Source of the DNA: Chloroflexota bacterium
GTDB lineage: Bacteria; Chloroflexota; Anaerolineae; Anaerolineales; Anaerolineaceae
Assembly (NCBI GenBank): GCA_029265085.1
Contig: JAJUJY010000157.1
Span: 1 to 9,628 of the forward strand
DNA length: 9,628 bases
Direction: 5' to 3'
Every line of letters starts with the position of its first letter. Position 1 is the stretch's first letter. The notes below the pieces were generated by a model, which was not told where the DNA came from, ran no database searches, and saw only the letters and a list, made by a program, of their open reading frames with translations. Below, piece by piece: positions 1 through 6,535 of the stretch. The translations under genes were made by a program, and so were the position numbers.

Positions 1-803
1 CGGGTCAGTTCCGCTCCGGCACCGCTGGCAGCCAGGCGCGCTTCGCGCCCGGTCAACAGCAGGTATACATAATCCTGGTCATATCGATCCGTCAGGTCCG
101 TATCGCTCAGCCCGGCGCGCTGGCAGAAGGTGCGCCACAAACCGGAACGCTCCTGCGTGGCCGGGTCCACCCTGCCCTCAATCGTCTGGCAGCCTGCCGA
201 AGAGAAATCCGCCTCTTTGGGCGTGAAGGCCGGGTGAATGTTATCCCCAGGGATTCCGGCCGTCCAATCGTCGCTGCGCTCGTAAATCAAATCGGTGCGC
301 GAGCGCAGTACGATGTTCTCCACGCGGTTCAGGAAACAGCCCTGGTAAGAATTTTCGCTGGAATGCGTGCCCACCCGGTACACATGGCGGCCTGTCGCCA
401 GCATATTGGAGACCCGCTCCGGGTTGCCCACCTGTTTGATCATGTAAAACCAGTTCGGCACCGTGGACCCCTTAAACACACTGACCTGGCCGGTGGACTG
501 CTTCCAGACGCCCAGCACGCAGTGGAAATGGATATGATCCGGCAGATCCTCTGCCAGCGTCACCGCATCTTGAAACGCGCCGTCCACCTCCCCCACCACG
601 CGGCAGCCGCGCAGGCCAAACAGAATTTCATCCTGCCCCCCGTGCAGGTCAAAATAGTTCAACCGGCAGAGCTTTGCCAGCACCTCCGCATCAAAATGGA
701 ACGGTGCAGGTGAAAATGGGGTGCGCAGGTGAAAATAATCCACCGAATGGTCATCATCCGCCCAGCGGGCATCTTGCGGGGTGAAGGTTGTGGATTCAGG
801 CAT
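1..803 (-). CDS. Protein with NIH...SSAGCQ signature, YkuD-like or phage-type hypothetical (3' end cut by window)
   Basis: The reading frame starts at ATG 803 with AGAGGA just upstream and stays open to the left edge, giving 267 residues of an incomplete protein. No signal peptide or membrane segment is visible. Notable segments are FGLRG (about 62-66), GTHSS (145-149), DNIH (187-190) and SSAGCQTI (201-208). A His followed about ten residues later by SxxGC resembles the His/Cys active-site layout of L,D-transpeptidases (YkuD fold), and NIH...GCQTI occurs in phage and bacterial hypothetical proteins. The function is therefore only a suggestion, possibly peptidoglycan-related; the absence of an export signal argues against a classical periplasmic L,D-transpeptidase. 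It lies 67 nt downstream of a membrane-protein gene on the same strand and probably shares its transcript. That it is a real gene is well supported; its role is not. Confidence 0.75.
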   Translation of the reverse strand, partial: MPESTTFTPQDARWADDDHSVDYFHLRTPFSPAPFHFDAEVLAKLCRLNYFDLHGGQDEILFGLRGCRVVGEVDGAFQDAVTLAEDLPDHIHFHCVLGVWKQSTGQVSVFKGSTVPNWFYMIKQVGNPERVSNMLATGRHVYRVGTHSSENSYQGCFLNRVENIVLRSRTDLIYERSDDWTAGIPGDNIHPAFTPKEADFSSAGCQTIEGRVDPATQERSGLWRTFCQRAGLSDTDLTDRYDQDYVYLLLTGREARLAASGAGAELT

Positions 804-870
804 GTTTCCTCTTAACCGGTCAGGATGGTCACAAACAATTGTACTCCCGGCCAGCGGAAATTGGGAATGA

Positions 871-1410
871 TCATTGCCAGAACAACACCCACCAGGGCTG
901 GCCGCGCCCGGCCAGCGGAGGGCAGCCGGCAGCATCCGGGAAACACTGGTGATACCCCAGCTCAGCCGTCATTTGCCAGAAATTACCGGCCGCATTCCAG
1001 GCCGCCAAAACCACCAACACCGCGGCGGCCAACAGCACCAGCCAGCGCCACGCGGAAGTGCGCAGCCGAAAATAGGCCAACATCCCGGCGGACAGGATCA
1101 TCGCGCAAATCAAAATGAAGGGTGTTTTGTAGGCTGTACTGATCTCATCGAAAATAAAGATCAGCCAAAAAATCAGCAGCCCATACAGAACAAAACCCAG
1201 CGGCATCCAACGCAGAAAAAGAAATACCAGGCCAAGCACAAGCGCCAGGCCAAACAAACCGGCCGCCATCCCAGGTGAAATTGGCGGTGCTGGAAATCCT
1301 TCTACCGTGATCGCAGCCGCGAGCAGCCACACAGGCAGCAAGCTGGCCAGTTGTTTCAGCCAGACGGGCAAGCCGGTCAACCGAACGGATCCTGTCATTT
1401 CCATCACCAT
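871..1410 (-). CDS. Small polytopic membrane protein of unknown function
   Basis: About 179 residues from the chosen ATG at 1410. The frame is open further up to 1518, but that ATG lies inside the predicted -10 box, so it cannot be the start of this transcript. ATGs at 1404 and 1398 are equally possible starts; an AGG precedes the 1404 codon by about 8 nt. The protein is very hydrophobic, with about five membrane segments: LLPVWLLAAAI near the N-terminus, two adjacent helices around GLFGLALVLGLVFLFL and GFVLYGLLIFWLIFIF, then PFILICAMILSAGMLAYF and WLVLLAAAVLVVLAAW. The tail is hydrophilic with two Cys (CFPDAAGC) and ends PWWVLFWQ. I do not recognise the family. A further TM-like stretch sits just downstream in another frame (stop at 812), so a frameshift near the 3' end cannot be excluded. 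Confidence 0.65.
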   Translation of the reverse strand: MVMEMTGSVRLTGLPVWLKQLASLLPVWLLAAAITVEGFPAPPISPGMAAGLFGLALVLGLVFLFLRWMPLGFVLYGLLIFWLIFIFDEISTAYKTPFILICAMILSAGMLAYFRLRTSAWRWLVLLAAAVLVVLAAWNAAGNFWQMTAELGYHQCFPDAAGCPPLAGRGQPWWVLFWQ

Positions 1411-1517
1411 GCCTGCTTTCTGGTCGCACAAAAAATCCTTGCCGGTCTGCGGTCGGGTTGGTGCATCGAATCTGCGGGGTGATGGGAAAGGCCGGCAAAG
1501 AACGAATCGGTATTCCA

Positions 1518-1545
1518 TTTATACGCGGTTTTTAAACATTGTCAA
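1518..1545 (-). promoter_or_regulatory. Sigma-70-type promoter for the membrane-protein gene and the gene below it
   Basis: On the minus strand TTGACA (1545-1540) is followed after 16 bp by TATAAA (1523-1518), a near-consensus pair. Transcription would begin at about 1511, leaving a leader of roughly 100 nt before ATG 1410. It lies directly after the terminator that ends the upstream chemotaxis operon. Confidence 0.7.
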
Positions 1546-1550
1546 CCGGC

Positions 1551-1598
1551 AATTAAAAAAATGCCCCCTCTCCTTTTTAGGGAGAAAGGAGAAGGGGC
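1551..1598 (-). terminator. Intrinsic terminator of the cheW-MCP operon
   Basis: Read on the minus strand, GCCCCTTCTCC pairs with GGAGAGGGGGC (11 bp, one G-U pair), and a few further A-T pairs extend toward the loop. The hairpin is followed by ATTTTTTT. It stands about 100 nt past the MCP stop codon. Confidence 0.85.
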
Positions 1599-1609
1599 TG
1601 CGCTGTAGT

Positions 1610-1703
1610 ACCACTAAATTGTCTTTTGAAATACCCGTAAATTTTACCGCTAAACAGCTTGAAATGCTACCAATAAAATACCGCTAATTATTCCAACCGC
1701 TAA
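1610..1703. repeat. Short ACCGCTAA repeats in the spacer after the MCP gene
   Basis: ACCGCTAA occurs at 1646-1653, 1680-1687 and 1696-1703, and a variant ACCACTAA at 1610-1617. The last copy overlaps the MCP stop codon. Spacing is 36, 34 and 16 bp. The surrounding DNA is AT-rich and otherwise without recognisable features. The meaning is unknown; this could be chance in AT-rich sequence. Confidence 0.35.
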
Positions 1704-3463
1704 ACTTTGAAGTTAAGCGCTGCCTGTTGGAGCTGGCGCGCCATCCGGGCCAGGTTTTGAGCCGAAATGCTCACTTCCTGAACCTGCGCACTCATCTCTT
1801 CGGTCGAAGCGCTGACTTCCTCTACCGAGGCGCTGTTTTCTTCGCTGACACTGGCAATATCTTCAATGGCCGACATCACCTCGTTCGAATTGGTTGAAAG
1901 GCGGGTAGCAGCCTTGCTGTTTTCGTCCACCACCAGCGAGACGGTCTTGATCGAGCTGGCCAGTTCATTGGACACCGAGGTGATTTCTGAAGCCGCGGAA
2001 GTCGTCATCGAGACGGCATCTTTGACCGTGCGCTGGATATCCTGGATCAGCACACCGATTTCTTTGGTTGCCACCGAAGCACGTTCGGCCAGTTTGCGCA
2101 CCTCATCGGCCACCACAGCGAAGCCCTTCCCATGCTCTCCGGCACGGGCAGCCTCAATAGCGGCGTTCAAGGCCAATAAGTTGGTTTGCGAGGCAATATC
2201 TTCAATGGTTTCCACGATGGTGCCAATTTGATTGGAGCGCGATCCCATTTCCTGCACTTTTTGGGAAGCCAATTCCACCTTTTCGGATATGCCGCCGGAA
2301 TTGGAGATTTTTGCGGCCACTTCCGCAGCCTTCTTGACTGCAATTGACTGGCCCTGGGTGCCTTCATTGACACCTTTGGCCGTGCGGCTAACCTCTTCCA
2401 CCACGCTGACCGTGCGCGTCACAGCGTTGCTTTGCTGGCTGATGCCTTGGGCTACCTGCTGGATGGTTGTCGCGATCTGGGTGGTGGCTTCACCGGCCTG
2501 CCGGGAGGCGACTGCCAATTGCGCAGAAGACGTGTTGACCTCTTCCGAGCTTTCCACCACAACCCGGATGGCGCTGCTGAGCATATTGCGGGCTTTGGCG
2601 AGGTTTTCATTGATCAATTCAAAATTCTTGCGCACACTGGCCGTGTTGGCATCCGCTTCCGGCAAAGCAGCGACCTGGAAATTCAATTCACCGCGAGAAA
2701 GGCAAGCCAGCGATTCGGCCAGCTGGCCAACGGCCTTTTCTTGATAGCGCGAACTCGCCACAAGTTGGGTAATATCCTGAACGGTCTCCAAATGGCCGAC
2801 CTTTTCCCCTTTACGGTTGTACAGATAGGCCGTATCCACCTTGTAGTTTCCGCCAGCCTGGTCAAAGAAGGTTTGCAAGTAATTTTTCTTTAGGCGGGCA
2901 ATACCGCAGTTTTCAGTCTTGCAGATATTGGCATTCCATTCGCTGCATTGGTGGCCAAGCACATCTTTCCGTTTAATCTTGAGCATCTGCTCCACTGGAC
3001 GGTTCACAAACGTCCAGTTCATCTGGCTGTCGGTGACTGAGATCGGGAAGGGAATGGCATCCAGAATGTTTTCATACCAGAATACCTTGTCCTCGTAGCG
3101 GGTTAATGCGGCCTGGATGGATTGAGCCAGCCCCTGGAATACCCCGCCTTGAGCGGCAATCGCATCCAATTCGCCCTCATTCAGCGAGACAAGCGCGTTG
3201 GTAATTTTGGTCACAGACTGCACCGTTAAGCGCATATTGATAAAACCACCCGCCAGGGCCGCCAGAGCCAACACCCCGCCGCCAACCCACAAAAGCACAA
3301 TCGGTTCGCCGGCTTTTGCAGCAGCAGATGCAGCATACGCGGTGAAACCAAGCGCCAGGACGGCCTGGATCACATAAACGATACTCATTTGCCAATTGAT
3401 TTTCGCTTTATTTTGTTCCATATATACCAGCTTATTTTTAGAATATTGAGGATCAGCGGCCAT
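1700..3463 (-). CDS. Methyl-accepting chemotaxis protein with cytoplasmic Cys-containing PAS domain
   Basis: 587 residues. Two membrane segments (about 26-46 and 55-77) are joined by a loop of only about ten residues, so there is no real extracytoplasmic sensor. A PAS domain follows (about 131-235) with C173, C181 and C186 in a C-x7-C-x4-C pattern. Next comes a short HAMP-like stretch (about 245-295). The long coiled-coil signalling domain has the conserved hairpin tip around 421-457 ([20 protein letters not shown], then [16 protein letters not shown]). Such receptors control CheA through CheW; here the input is probably intracellular energy or redox state, as in Aer-type receptors (inference). 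ATG 3463 follows the cheW stop directly (TAAATG), which suggests translational coupling, since no good ribosome site is seen; M15 is an alternative start. No CheR-tethering pentapeptide is present at the C-terminus. Confidence 0.95.
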   Translation of the reverse strand: MAADPQYSKNKLVYMEQNKAKINWQMSIVYVIQAVLALGFTAYAASAAAKAGEPIVLLWVGGGVLALAALAGGFINMRLTVQSVTKITNALVSLNEGELDAIAAQGGVFQGLAQSIQAALTRYEDKVFWYENILDAIPFPISVTDSQMNWTFVNRPVEQMLKIKRKDVLGHQCSEWNANICKTENCGIARLKKNYLQTFFDQAGGNYKVDTAYLYNRKGEKVGHLETVQDITQLVASSRYQEKAVGQLAESLACLSRGELNFQVAALPEADANTASVRKNFELINENLAKARNMLSSAIRVVVESSEEVNTSSAQLAVASRQAGEATTQIATTIQQVAQGISQQSNAVTRTVSVVEEVSRTAKGVNEGTQGQSIAVKKAAEVAAKISNSGGISEKVELASQKVQEMGSRSNQIGTIVETIEDIASQTNLLALNAAIEAARAGEHGKGFAVVADEVRKLAERASVATKEIGVLIQDIQRTVKDAVSMTTSAASEITSVSNELASSIKTVSLVVDENSKAATRLSTNSNEVMSAIEDIASVSEENSASVEEVSASTEEMSAQVQEVSISAQNLARMARQLQQAALNFKV

Positions 3464-3913
3464 TTAAAAAGCAGCAGCAAGCTCAACCCGCTCTCCGGAG
3501 GTGAGCACTTGCTGCAAATTGATCAGGATCACCAACCGGCCAGTATCTTTGGCAATTCCTTTAATAAATCCGGAATCGATTGTGGTGACGATAGACGGGG
3601 CAGGTTCAATCTGTGAATCATGGATATGAATGACCTCTGAAACCTCATCCACGGTCATGCCCACTTTTTTCCCTTCCAGATTGACGATCACAATCCGGGT
3701 GTCGCGGGTGTGTTCTGCAGAGGGCATGCCAAACCGGCGGCGCAAATCAATCACTGGCACCACGGAACCGCGCAAATTGGTAATGCCGTCCACAAAGGAC
3801 GGCGCATGCGGCATCACCGTGATTTCCTGCATTTTGATAATGCCCTCCACCGAGGCAATGTCCACACCATAACTTTCGTTTTGAAGTTTAAAAATGACGC
3901 ATTGTTGATCCAT
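3464..3913 (-). CDS. cheW: CheW-family chemotaxis coupling protein
   Basis: 149 residues from ATG 3913. An upstream in-frame ATG at 3928 exists, but GGGAGGG lies between the two and fits the 3913 start (MDQQCVIFKL) far better. CheW links receptors to the CheA kinase. The family pattern is clear: an N-terminal strand FKLQNESYGVDIASVEGI, then the conserved VDGITNLRGSVVPVIDLRRRFG core, then RIVIVNLEGKKVGMTVDEVSEVI, and a C-terminal GIAKDTGRLVILINLQQVL. Length is normal for a single CheW domain. It is the first gene of a two-gene unit with the MCP; cheA, cheB and cheR are not in this window. The dedicated CheW-MCP pairing suggests this copy serves that receptor (inference). Confidence 0.93.
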   Translation of the reverse strand: MDQQCVIFKLQNESYGVDIASVEGIIKMQEITVMPHAPSFVDGITNLRGSVVPVIDLRRRFGMPSAEHTRDTRIVIVNLEGKKVGMTVDEVSEVIHIHDSQIEPAPSIVTTIDSGFIKGIAKDTGRLVILINLQQVLTSGERVELAAAF

Positions 3914-3979
3914 TAACCCTCCCGACATCGTTGAAACAAATTTTTTTTACCTTCCGTTTAAATGTACATACAACCGCAT

Positions 3980-4032
3980 AAATTTTCAGTAAAGCCGGGT
4001 TAAATTTTCAATTAATTTGACAAAATTTTCAG
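3980..4032. repeat. Three phased AAATTTTCA direct repeats in the cheW/dinB divergent region
   Basis: AAATTTTCA occurs at 3980-3988, 4002-4010 and 4023-4031, with start-to-start distances of 22 and 21 bp (about two helical turns). The region lies between two divergent transcription units (3914-4154). A TTGACA at 4017-4022 touches the third copy, but no good -10 stands at the proper distance. Binding of a regulator on one helix face is an inference. Confidence 0.45.
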
Positions 4033-4114
4033 TGCACAAAAAATATGTTACCGGTCATATCAATGATCAGCGGCAGGAAAAAATGTCCGCACAATCATCG
4101 ATGAAAAATCCCGG

Positions 4115-4120
4115 TACAAT
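4115..4120 (+). promoter_or_regulatory. Possible -10 box of the DinB-family gene
   Basis: TACAAT stands 35 bp before ATG 4155. No recognisable -35 box is found at 16-18 bp upstream, so this is weak and may depend on an activator or be accidental. Confidence 0.3.
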
Positions 4121-4154
4121 AGAACCAGGAACGATTTTCGCCAGGAGAGCCAAA

Positions 4155-4661
4155 ATGGATCAAGATAGTTTGCTCAACCTCTATGAATATGACCATTATG
4201 CCAACCAACTGGTACTGCAAACCGCCAGAAAATTATCTCCGGAAGCACTCAACAGCCAGAGCAGCCCCAGCCACGGATCGGTATTTGCCTTGCTGGTGCA
4301 TTATTGGGGCACGCAGGCTTACTTTTTGGGGGTTTGCCAGGGAAATATCCTCGGGAAAGACCGCCCCTGGCCGGAGATCAACACCCTGAGCGACCTGGAA
4401 AGCGCATGGGAAATGCTCACAGCGGAGATCAACCAGTATTTGCAGCAAGTGACTCAGGCCGAGCTGGACGAAGTCATTGATGTGCCGTTGGGCAGCCGCC
4501 TGGTGCATTTACCCCGCTGGCAGCTTCTGGCTCAAGGCATGCTGCATGCCCAACATCACCGGGGAGAATTATCCATCGTGATGAGCGGGTCAGGCCAGCC
4601 CCTCCCCACCCTGGATGCCATTCTGTACCACATCCAGCAAAGCGGGCAGACCTGGCCGTAA
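4155..4661 (+). CDS. DinB-family putative metal-dependent protein
   Basis: 168 residues from ATG 4155, which has AGGAG 7 nt upstream. The frame is open further upstream, but only a TTG at 4017 without a ribosome site is available there. The protein fits the DinB/YfiT-like four-helix bundle: an N-terminal helix with YEYDHYANQLVLQTARKL, GSVFALLVHYWGTQAYFL with the first metal-ligand histidine (H49), and a later helix GMLHAQHHRGELSIVMSGSG with H131 and H135 (HxxxH). It ends with the usual PTLDAILYH segment. The family includes thiol-dependent transferases and many members of unknown substrate; 'DinB' does not by itself imply DNA repair. The gene is alone, followed after 118 nt by an SDR gene on the same strand. 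The substrate cannot be read from the sequence. Confidence 0.88.
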   Translation: MDQDSLLNLYEYDHYANQLVLQTARKLSPEALNSQSSPSHGSVFALLVHYWGTQAYFLGVCQGNILGKDRPWPEINTLSDLESAWEMLTAEINQYLQQVTQAELDEVIDVPLGSRLVHLPRWQLLAQGMLHAQHHRGELSIVMSGSGQPLPTLDAILYHIQQSGQTWP

Positions 4662-4779
4662 ACCCGCCGGGCAGAAACCCTATCCAAATGACAAGGGAAA
4701 TACTATTCTTCCAGCTCGTCTCAAACCGGGCTGTTCTGGTTAAGATACACATGAAATTAACAGAAATCAGAGGGACGCA

Positions 4780-5577
4780 ATGACAAAAAATATCCTTACC
4801 GGAAGCAGCGGCGCCGTTGGCCAAAAACTGGCTGAATTATTAACTGCAAAAGGGGAACAGGTTGTGCGCTGGGACCGCAGCCGTGTACCCCCGACCGACT
4901 CTTCCGCAATGGCCGCCTTCTTGGATGAAGTCAAACCGGATGTGCTGTATCATCTGGCAACAGACGCCACTCCCACCGGCCTGGAAAATGAATCCTGGCG
5001 GGTGAACGTGGAATGGACTGAAACCCTGGCTCACCTGTGTGCTGAACGGAACATCCGTTTTGCATTCACCAGTTCCGTGATGGTCTTCTCGGACAATGCC
5101 AAAGGTCCGTTTACCCTGTTGTCCGTTCCGGATGCCGCCGAAGGCTACGGCTATGAAAAATATCAGGCAGAGCAGCGCGTATTGGCAGCCTATCCAGGCG
5201 CTGTGATTGCCCGCATTGGCTGGCAGATCGGTGACGCCGCCGGTTCAAACAATATGGTTGATTTTTGCGAATCCCAGATGAAAGAACAGGGCAAAATCTC
5301 GGCCAGCACCCGCTGGTACCCGGCCTGTTCATTTCTTGCCGATACCGTCCAGATGCTGCACCGCCTGGTGCACACCAGCCAGGGGTTGTACCTGGTCGAT
5401 TCCAATACAGCCTGGACCTTCTTTGAAATCATCTATGCTTTGAATAAACTGCACGGTGAACGCTGGATTGTAGAACCCAACGAAGCATTTGTGTACGACC
5501 AGCGCATGTTGGATTTCCGCTGTGGAATTCCCGCCCTTGATTCTCGTTTGCCTGCTTTGCCGCCAAAGCGGGTATGA
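4780..5577 (+). CDS. NAD(P)-dependent SDR oxidoreductase, RmlD/epimerase-like
   Basis: 265 residues, ATG 4780 with AGAGGGA upstream. It is an extended short-chain dehydrogenase. TGSSGAVG (7-14) is the dinucleotide-binding loop, followed by a helix and VVRWDRS at the end of the second strand. FTSSVMVF (96-103) holds the catalytic Ser region, and YGYEKYQAE (123-131) gives the YxxxK pair Y123/K127. The arrangement FTSSVMVF...YGYEK...AE follows dTDP-4-dehydrorhamnose reductase (RmlD), where STDYVF and YGxSKxxGE stand at these places. No other nucleotide-sugar genes are nearby, so the true substrate is open. Length is slightly below typical RmlD (about 280-300). It may be transcribed with the DinB-family gene upstream, as no terminator lies between them. 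A bidirectional terminator follows 16 nt after the stop. Confidence 0.85.
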   Translation: MTKNILTGSSGAVGQKLAELLTAKGEQVVRWDRSRVPPTDSSAMAAFLDEVKPDVLYHLATDATPTGLENESWRVNVEWTETLAHLCAERNIRFAFTSSVMVFSDNAKGPFTLLSVPDAAEGYGYEKYQAEQRVLAAYPGAVIARIGWQIGDAAGSNNMVDFCESQMKEQGKISASTRWYPACSFLADTVQMLHRLVHTSQGLYLVDSNTAWTFFEIIYALNKLHGERWIVEPNEAFVYDQRMLDFRCGIPALDSRLPALPPKRV

Positions 5578-5592
5578 ACCCGATCAACCCAA

Positions 5593-5629
5593 AATAAAAC
5601 AGCCGCCGGGGAATGGCGGCTGTTTTATT
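5593..5629. terminator. Bidirectional intrinsic terminator between the SDR gene and pilin copy 1
   Basis: A perfect 15-bp inverted repeat (AATAAAACAGCCGCC with GGCGGCTGTTTTATT, 7-nt loop) gives a GC-rich stem with U-rich flanks in both directions. It lies between the convergent genes ending at 5577 (+) and 5646 (-), so it can serve both. Confidence 0.88.
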
Positions 5630-5645
5630 GGTTTCAACAATGAAA

Positions 5646-5792
5646 CTAGATTGCGGTCACAATGTTGGAGAAGATCTTGCCGATTGCCGGGCCGAGCAAA
5701 GCAAGGATGACGATCACAACGACGGCGACCAAAACGAGGATCAACGCATATTCGACCAGACCCTGGCCTTTTTCTTTCGGTGCAAATAACAT
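5646..5792 (-). CDS. Flp-type pilin, copy 1 (48 aa)
   Basis: A 48-residue reading frame with AGGAGG 6 nt before ATG. The sequence begins MLFAPKEKG, then QGLVEYALILV, a long Val/Ile/Leu segment, and ends FSNIVTAI. This is the Flp/Fap pilin layout: a short basic leader ending in Gly9, a prepilin-peptidase cleavage site G|QGLVEY with Glu at +5 and Tyr at +6, and one hydrophobic helix that packs the fibre core. The mature subunit would be 39 residues. Flp pilins assemble on the cell surface by the Tad secretion machinery; no tad genes are in the window. The protein is identical to copy 2 and differs from copy 3 only near the C-terminus. Confidence 0.88.
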   Translation of the reverse strand: MLFAPKEKGQGLVEYALILVLVAVVVIVILALLGPAIGKIFSNIVTAI

Positions 5793-5830
5793 AATAGACC
5801 TCCTGAAATATATGGGAAAAAGATAAATTT

Positions 5831-5873
5831 ATTATATATGAAGATTGAAAAAACAATCCTTACAAACACTTAA
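5831..5873 (-). promoter_or_regulatory. Promoter of pilin copy 1 with conserved upstream motif
   Basis: On the minus strand the 19-bp motif TTAAGTGTTTGTAAGGATT (5873-5855) is followed after 18 bp by a consensus TATAAT (5836-5831), with ATG 38 bp after that. The same motif and spacing occur before copy 2. There is no TTGACA-like -35, so an activator or alternative recognition of the motif is likely (inference). Confidence 0.65.
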
Positions 5874-5926
5874 TAAATTATCAGAGAATTGTTGTCTGTT
5901 ATATCTGGATATTAATCGAGTTAGGC

Positions 5927-5960
5927 AAAAAAAATCTGCCGCATTTTCAGCGGCAGATTT
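5927..5960 (-). terminator. Intrinsic terminator of pilin copy 2
   Basis: AAATCTGCCGC (5932-5942) and GCGGCAGATTT (5950-5960) form a perfect 11-bp stem with a 7-nt loop. On the minus strand a run of eight T follows (5934-5927). It lies 18 nt after the stop of copy 2. Confidence 0.88.
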
Positions 5961-5978
5961 CTATAGGCAACACTGAAA

Positions 5979-6125
5979 CTAGATAGCAGTTACAATGTTT
6001 GAGAAGATCTTGCCGATTGCCGGGCCGAGCAAAGCAAGGATAACGATCACAACAACTGCGACCAAAACAAGGATTAACGCATATTCGACCAGGCCCTGGC
6101 CTTTTTCTTTCGGTGCAAATAACAT
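5979..6125 (-). CDS. Flp-type pilin, copy 2 (48 aa)
   Basis: The start is ATG 6125, preceded by AAAGGAGGG at 7 nt. The frame extends upstream to 6209, but that added stretch covers the promoter and is not conserved in copy 1. The protein is identical to copy 1: leader MLFAPKEKG, cleavage G|QGLVEY, one hydrophobic helix, end FSNIVTAI. At DNA level it is closer to copy 1 than to copy 3, with about a dozen synonymous differences from copy 1. It shares the 19-bp promoter motif with copy 1. Its ribosome site and terminator stem resemble those of copy 3, so the cassette looks mosaic. Each copy can be transcribed as a separate unit. Confidence 0.88.
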   Translation of the reverse strand: MLFAPKEKGQGLVEYALILVLVAVVVIVILALLGPAIGKIFSNIVTAI

Positions 6126-6170
6126 ATGAAAACCCTCCTTTGTTATTATAGGGGAAAACAGGATAACTGT

Positions 6171-6213
6171 ATTATAGTACAAATCCGCAAACATAATCCT
6201 TACAAACACTTAA
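6171..6213 (-). promoter_or_regulatory. Promoter of pilin copy 2 with conserved upstream motif
   Basis: The same 19-bp motif TTAAGTGTTTGTAAGGATT (6213-6195) stands exactly 18 bp before TATAAT (6176-6171). The intervening 18 bp differ from copy 1, so the motif is conserved beyond its surroundings. It covers the place where a -35 box would lie. Confidence 0.68.
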
Positions 6214-6245
6214 GGAATTGTACGGATTATTCCGGCATCTAAACA

Positions 6246-6275
6246 AATCTGCCGCAGGAAACCCGGCGGCAGATT
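6246..6275 (-). terminator. Intrinsic terminator of pilin copy 3
   Basis: AATCTGCCGC (6246-6255) and GCGGCAGATT (6266-6275) form a 10-bp stem with a 10-nt loop. On the minus strand the short tail TTGTTTAG follows, a weaker U-tract than that of copy 2. The stem arms are the same as those of the copy 2 terminator. Confidence 0.7.
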
Positions 6276-6342
6276 GATGATTTATATAGGGCTGTATTCG
6301 CAAAGCAAGCGTTAATGAAAACCCATTGTACCTGCGCTGCGT

Positions 6343-6489
6343 TTAGATCTCTTCGACAATATTGGAGAAAATCTTGCCAATGGCTGGGCCGAGCAGGGCC
6401 AGAATCACAATGACCACAACCGCTACCAGCACCAAAATCAATGCGTATTCCACCAGGCCTTGTCCTTTTTCCTTGGGTGCAAATAACAT
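6343..6489 (-). CDS. Flp-type pilin, copy 3 (48 aa)
   Basis: The start is ATG 6489 with AAAGGAGGG upstream; the frame is open to 6570 but that region holds the promoter. The protein matches copies 1 and 2 over the first 45 residues (leader MLFAPKEKG, cleavage G|QGLVEY, hydrophobic helix) and ends EEI instead of TAI, putting two negative charges at the C-terminus. The DNA differs from the other copies at most synonymous positions (for example CCC AAG instead of CCG AAA, and GTG CTG GTA in the helix), which shows strong protein-level constraint after an old duplication. Its promoter region is of a different type. It is the first of the three in transcription order but is followed by its own terminator. 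Confidence 0.87.
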   Translation of the reverse strand: MLFAPKEKGQGLVEYALILVLVAVVVIVILALLGPAIGKIFSNIVEEI

Positions 6490-6535
6490 ATGAATACCCT
6501 CCTTTATGAAAACAAAAACAACAATGGATAGCATA

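Noticed and set aside
234..713. Plus-strand open frame opposite the partial gene at the left edge
   Set aside because: The minus-strand frame has a ribosome site and coherent motifs; the plus frame lacks both.
1866..2893. Long plus-strand open frames opposite the MCP gene
   Set aside because: They are antisense shadows of the MCP coding sequence, with no ribosome sites and with biased Ser/Thr/Ala composition.
4017..4154. N-terminal extension of the DinB-family gene from TTG 4017
   Set aside because: It has no ribosome site there; it would overlap the promoter region, and family similarity starts at M47 of that frame, which has AGGAG upstream.
5584..5856. A 90-residue minus-strand frame covering pilin copy 1
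   Set aside because: It reads the pilin gene and terminator in another frame; the 48-residue frame has the ribosome site and matches copies 2 and 3.
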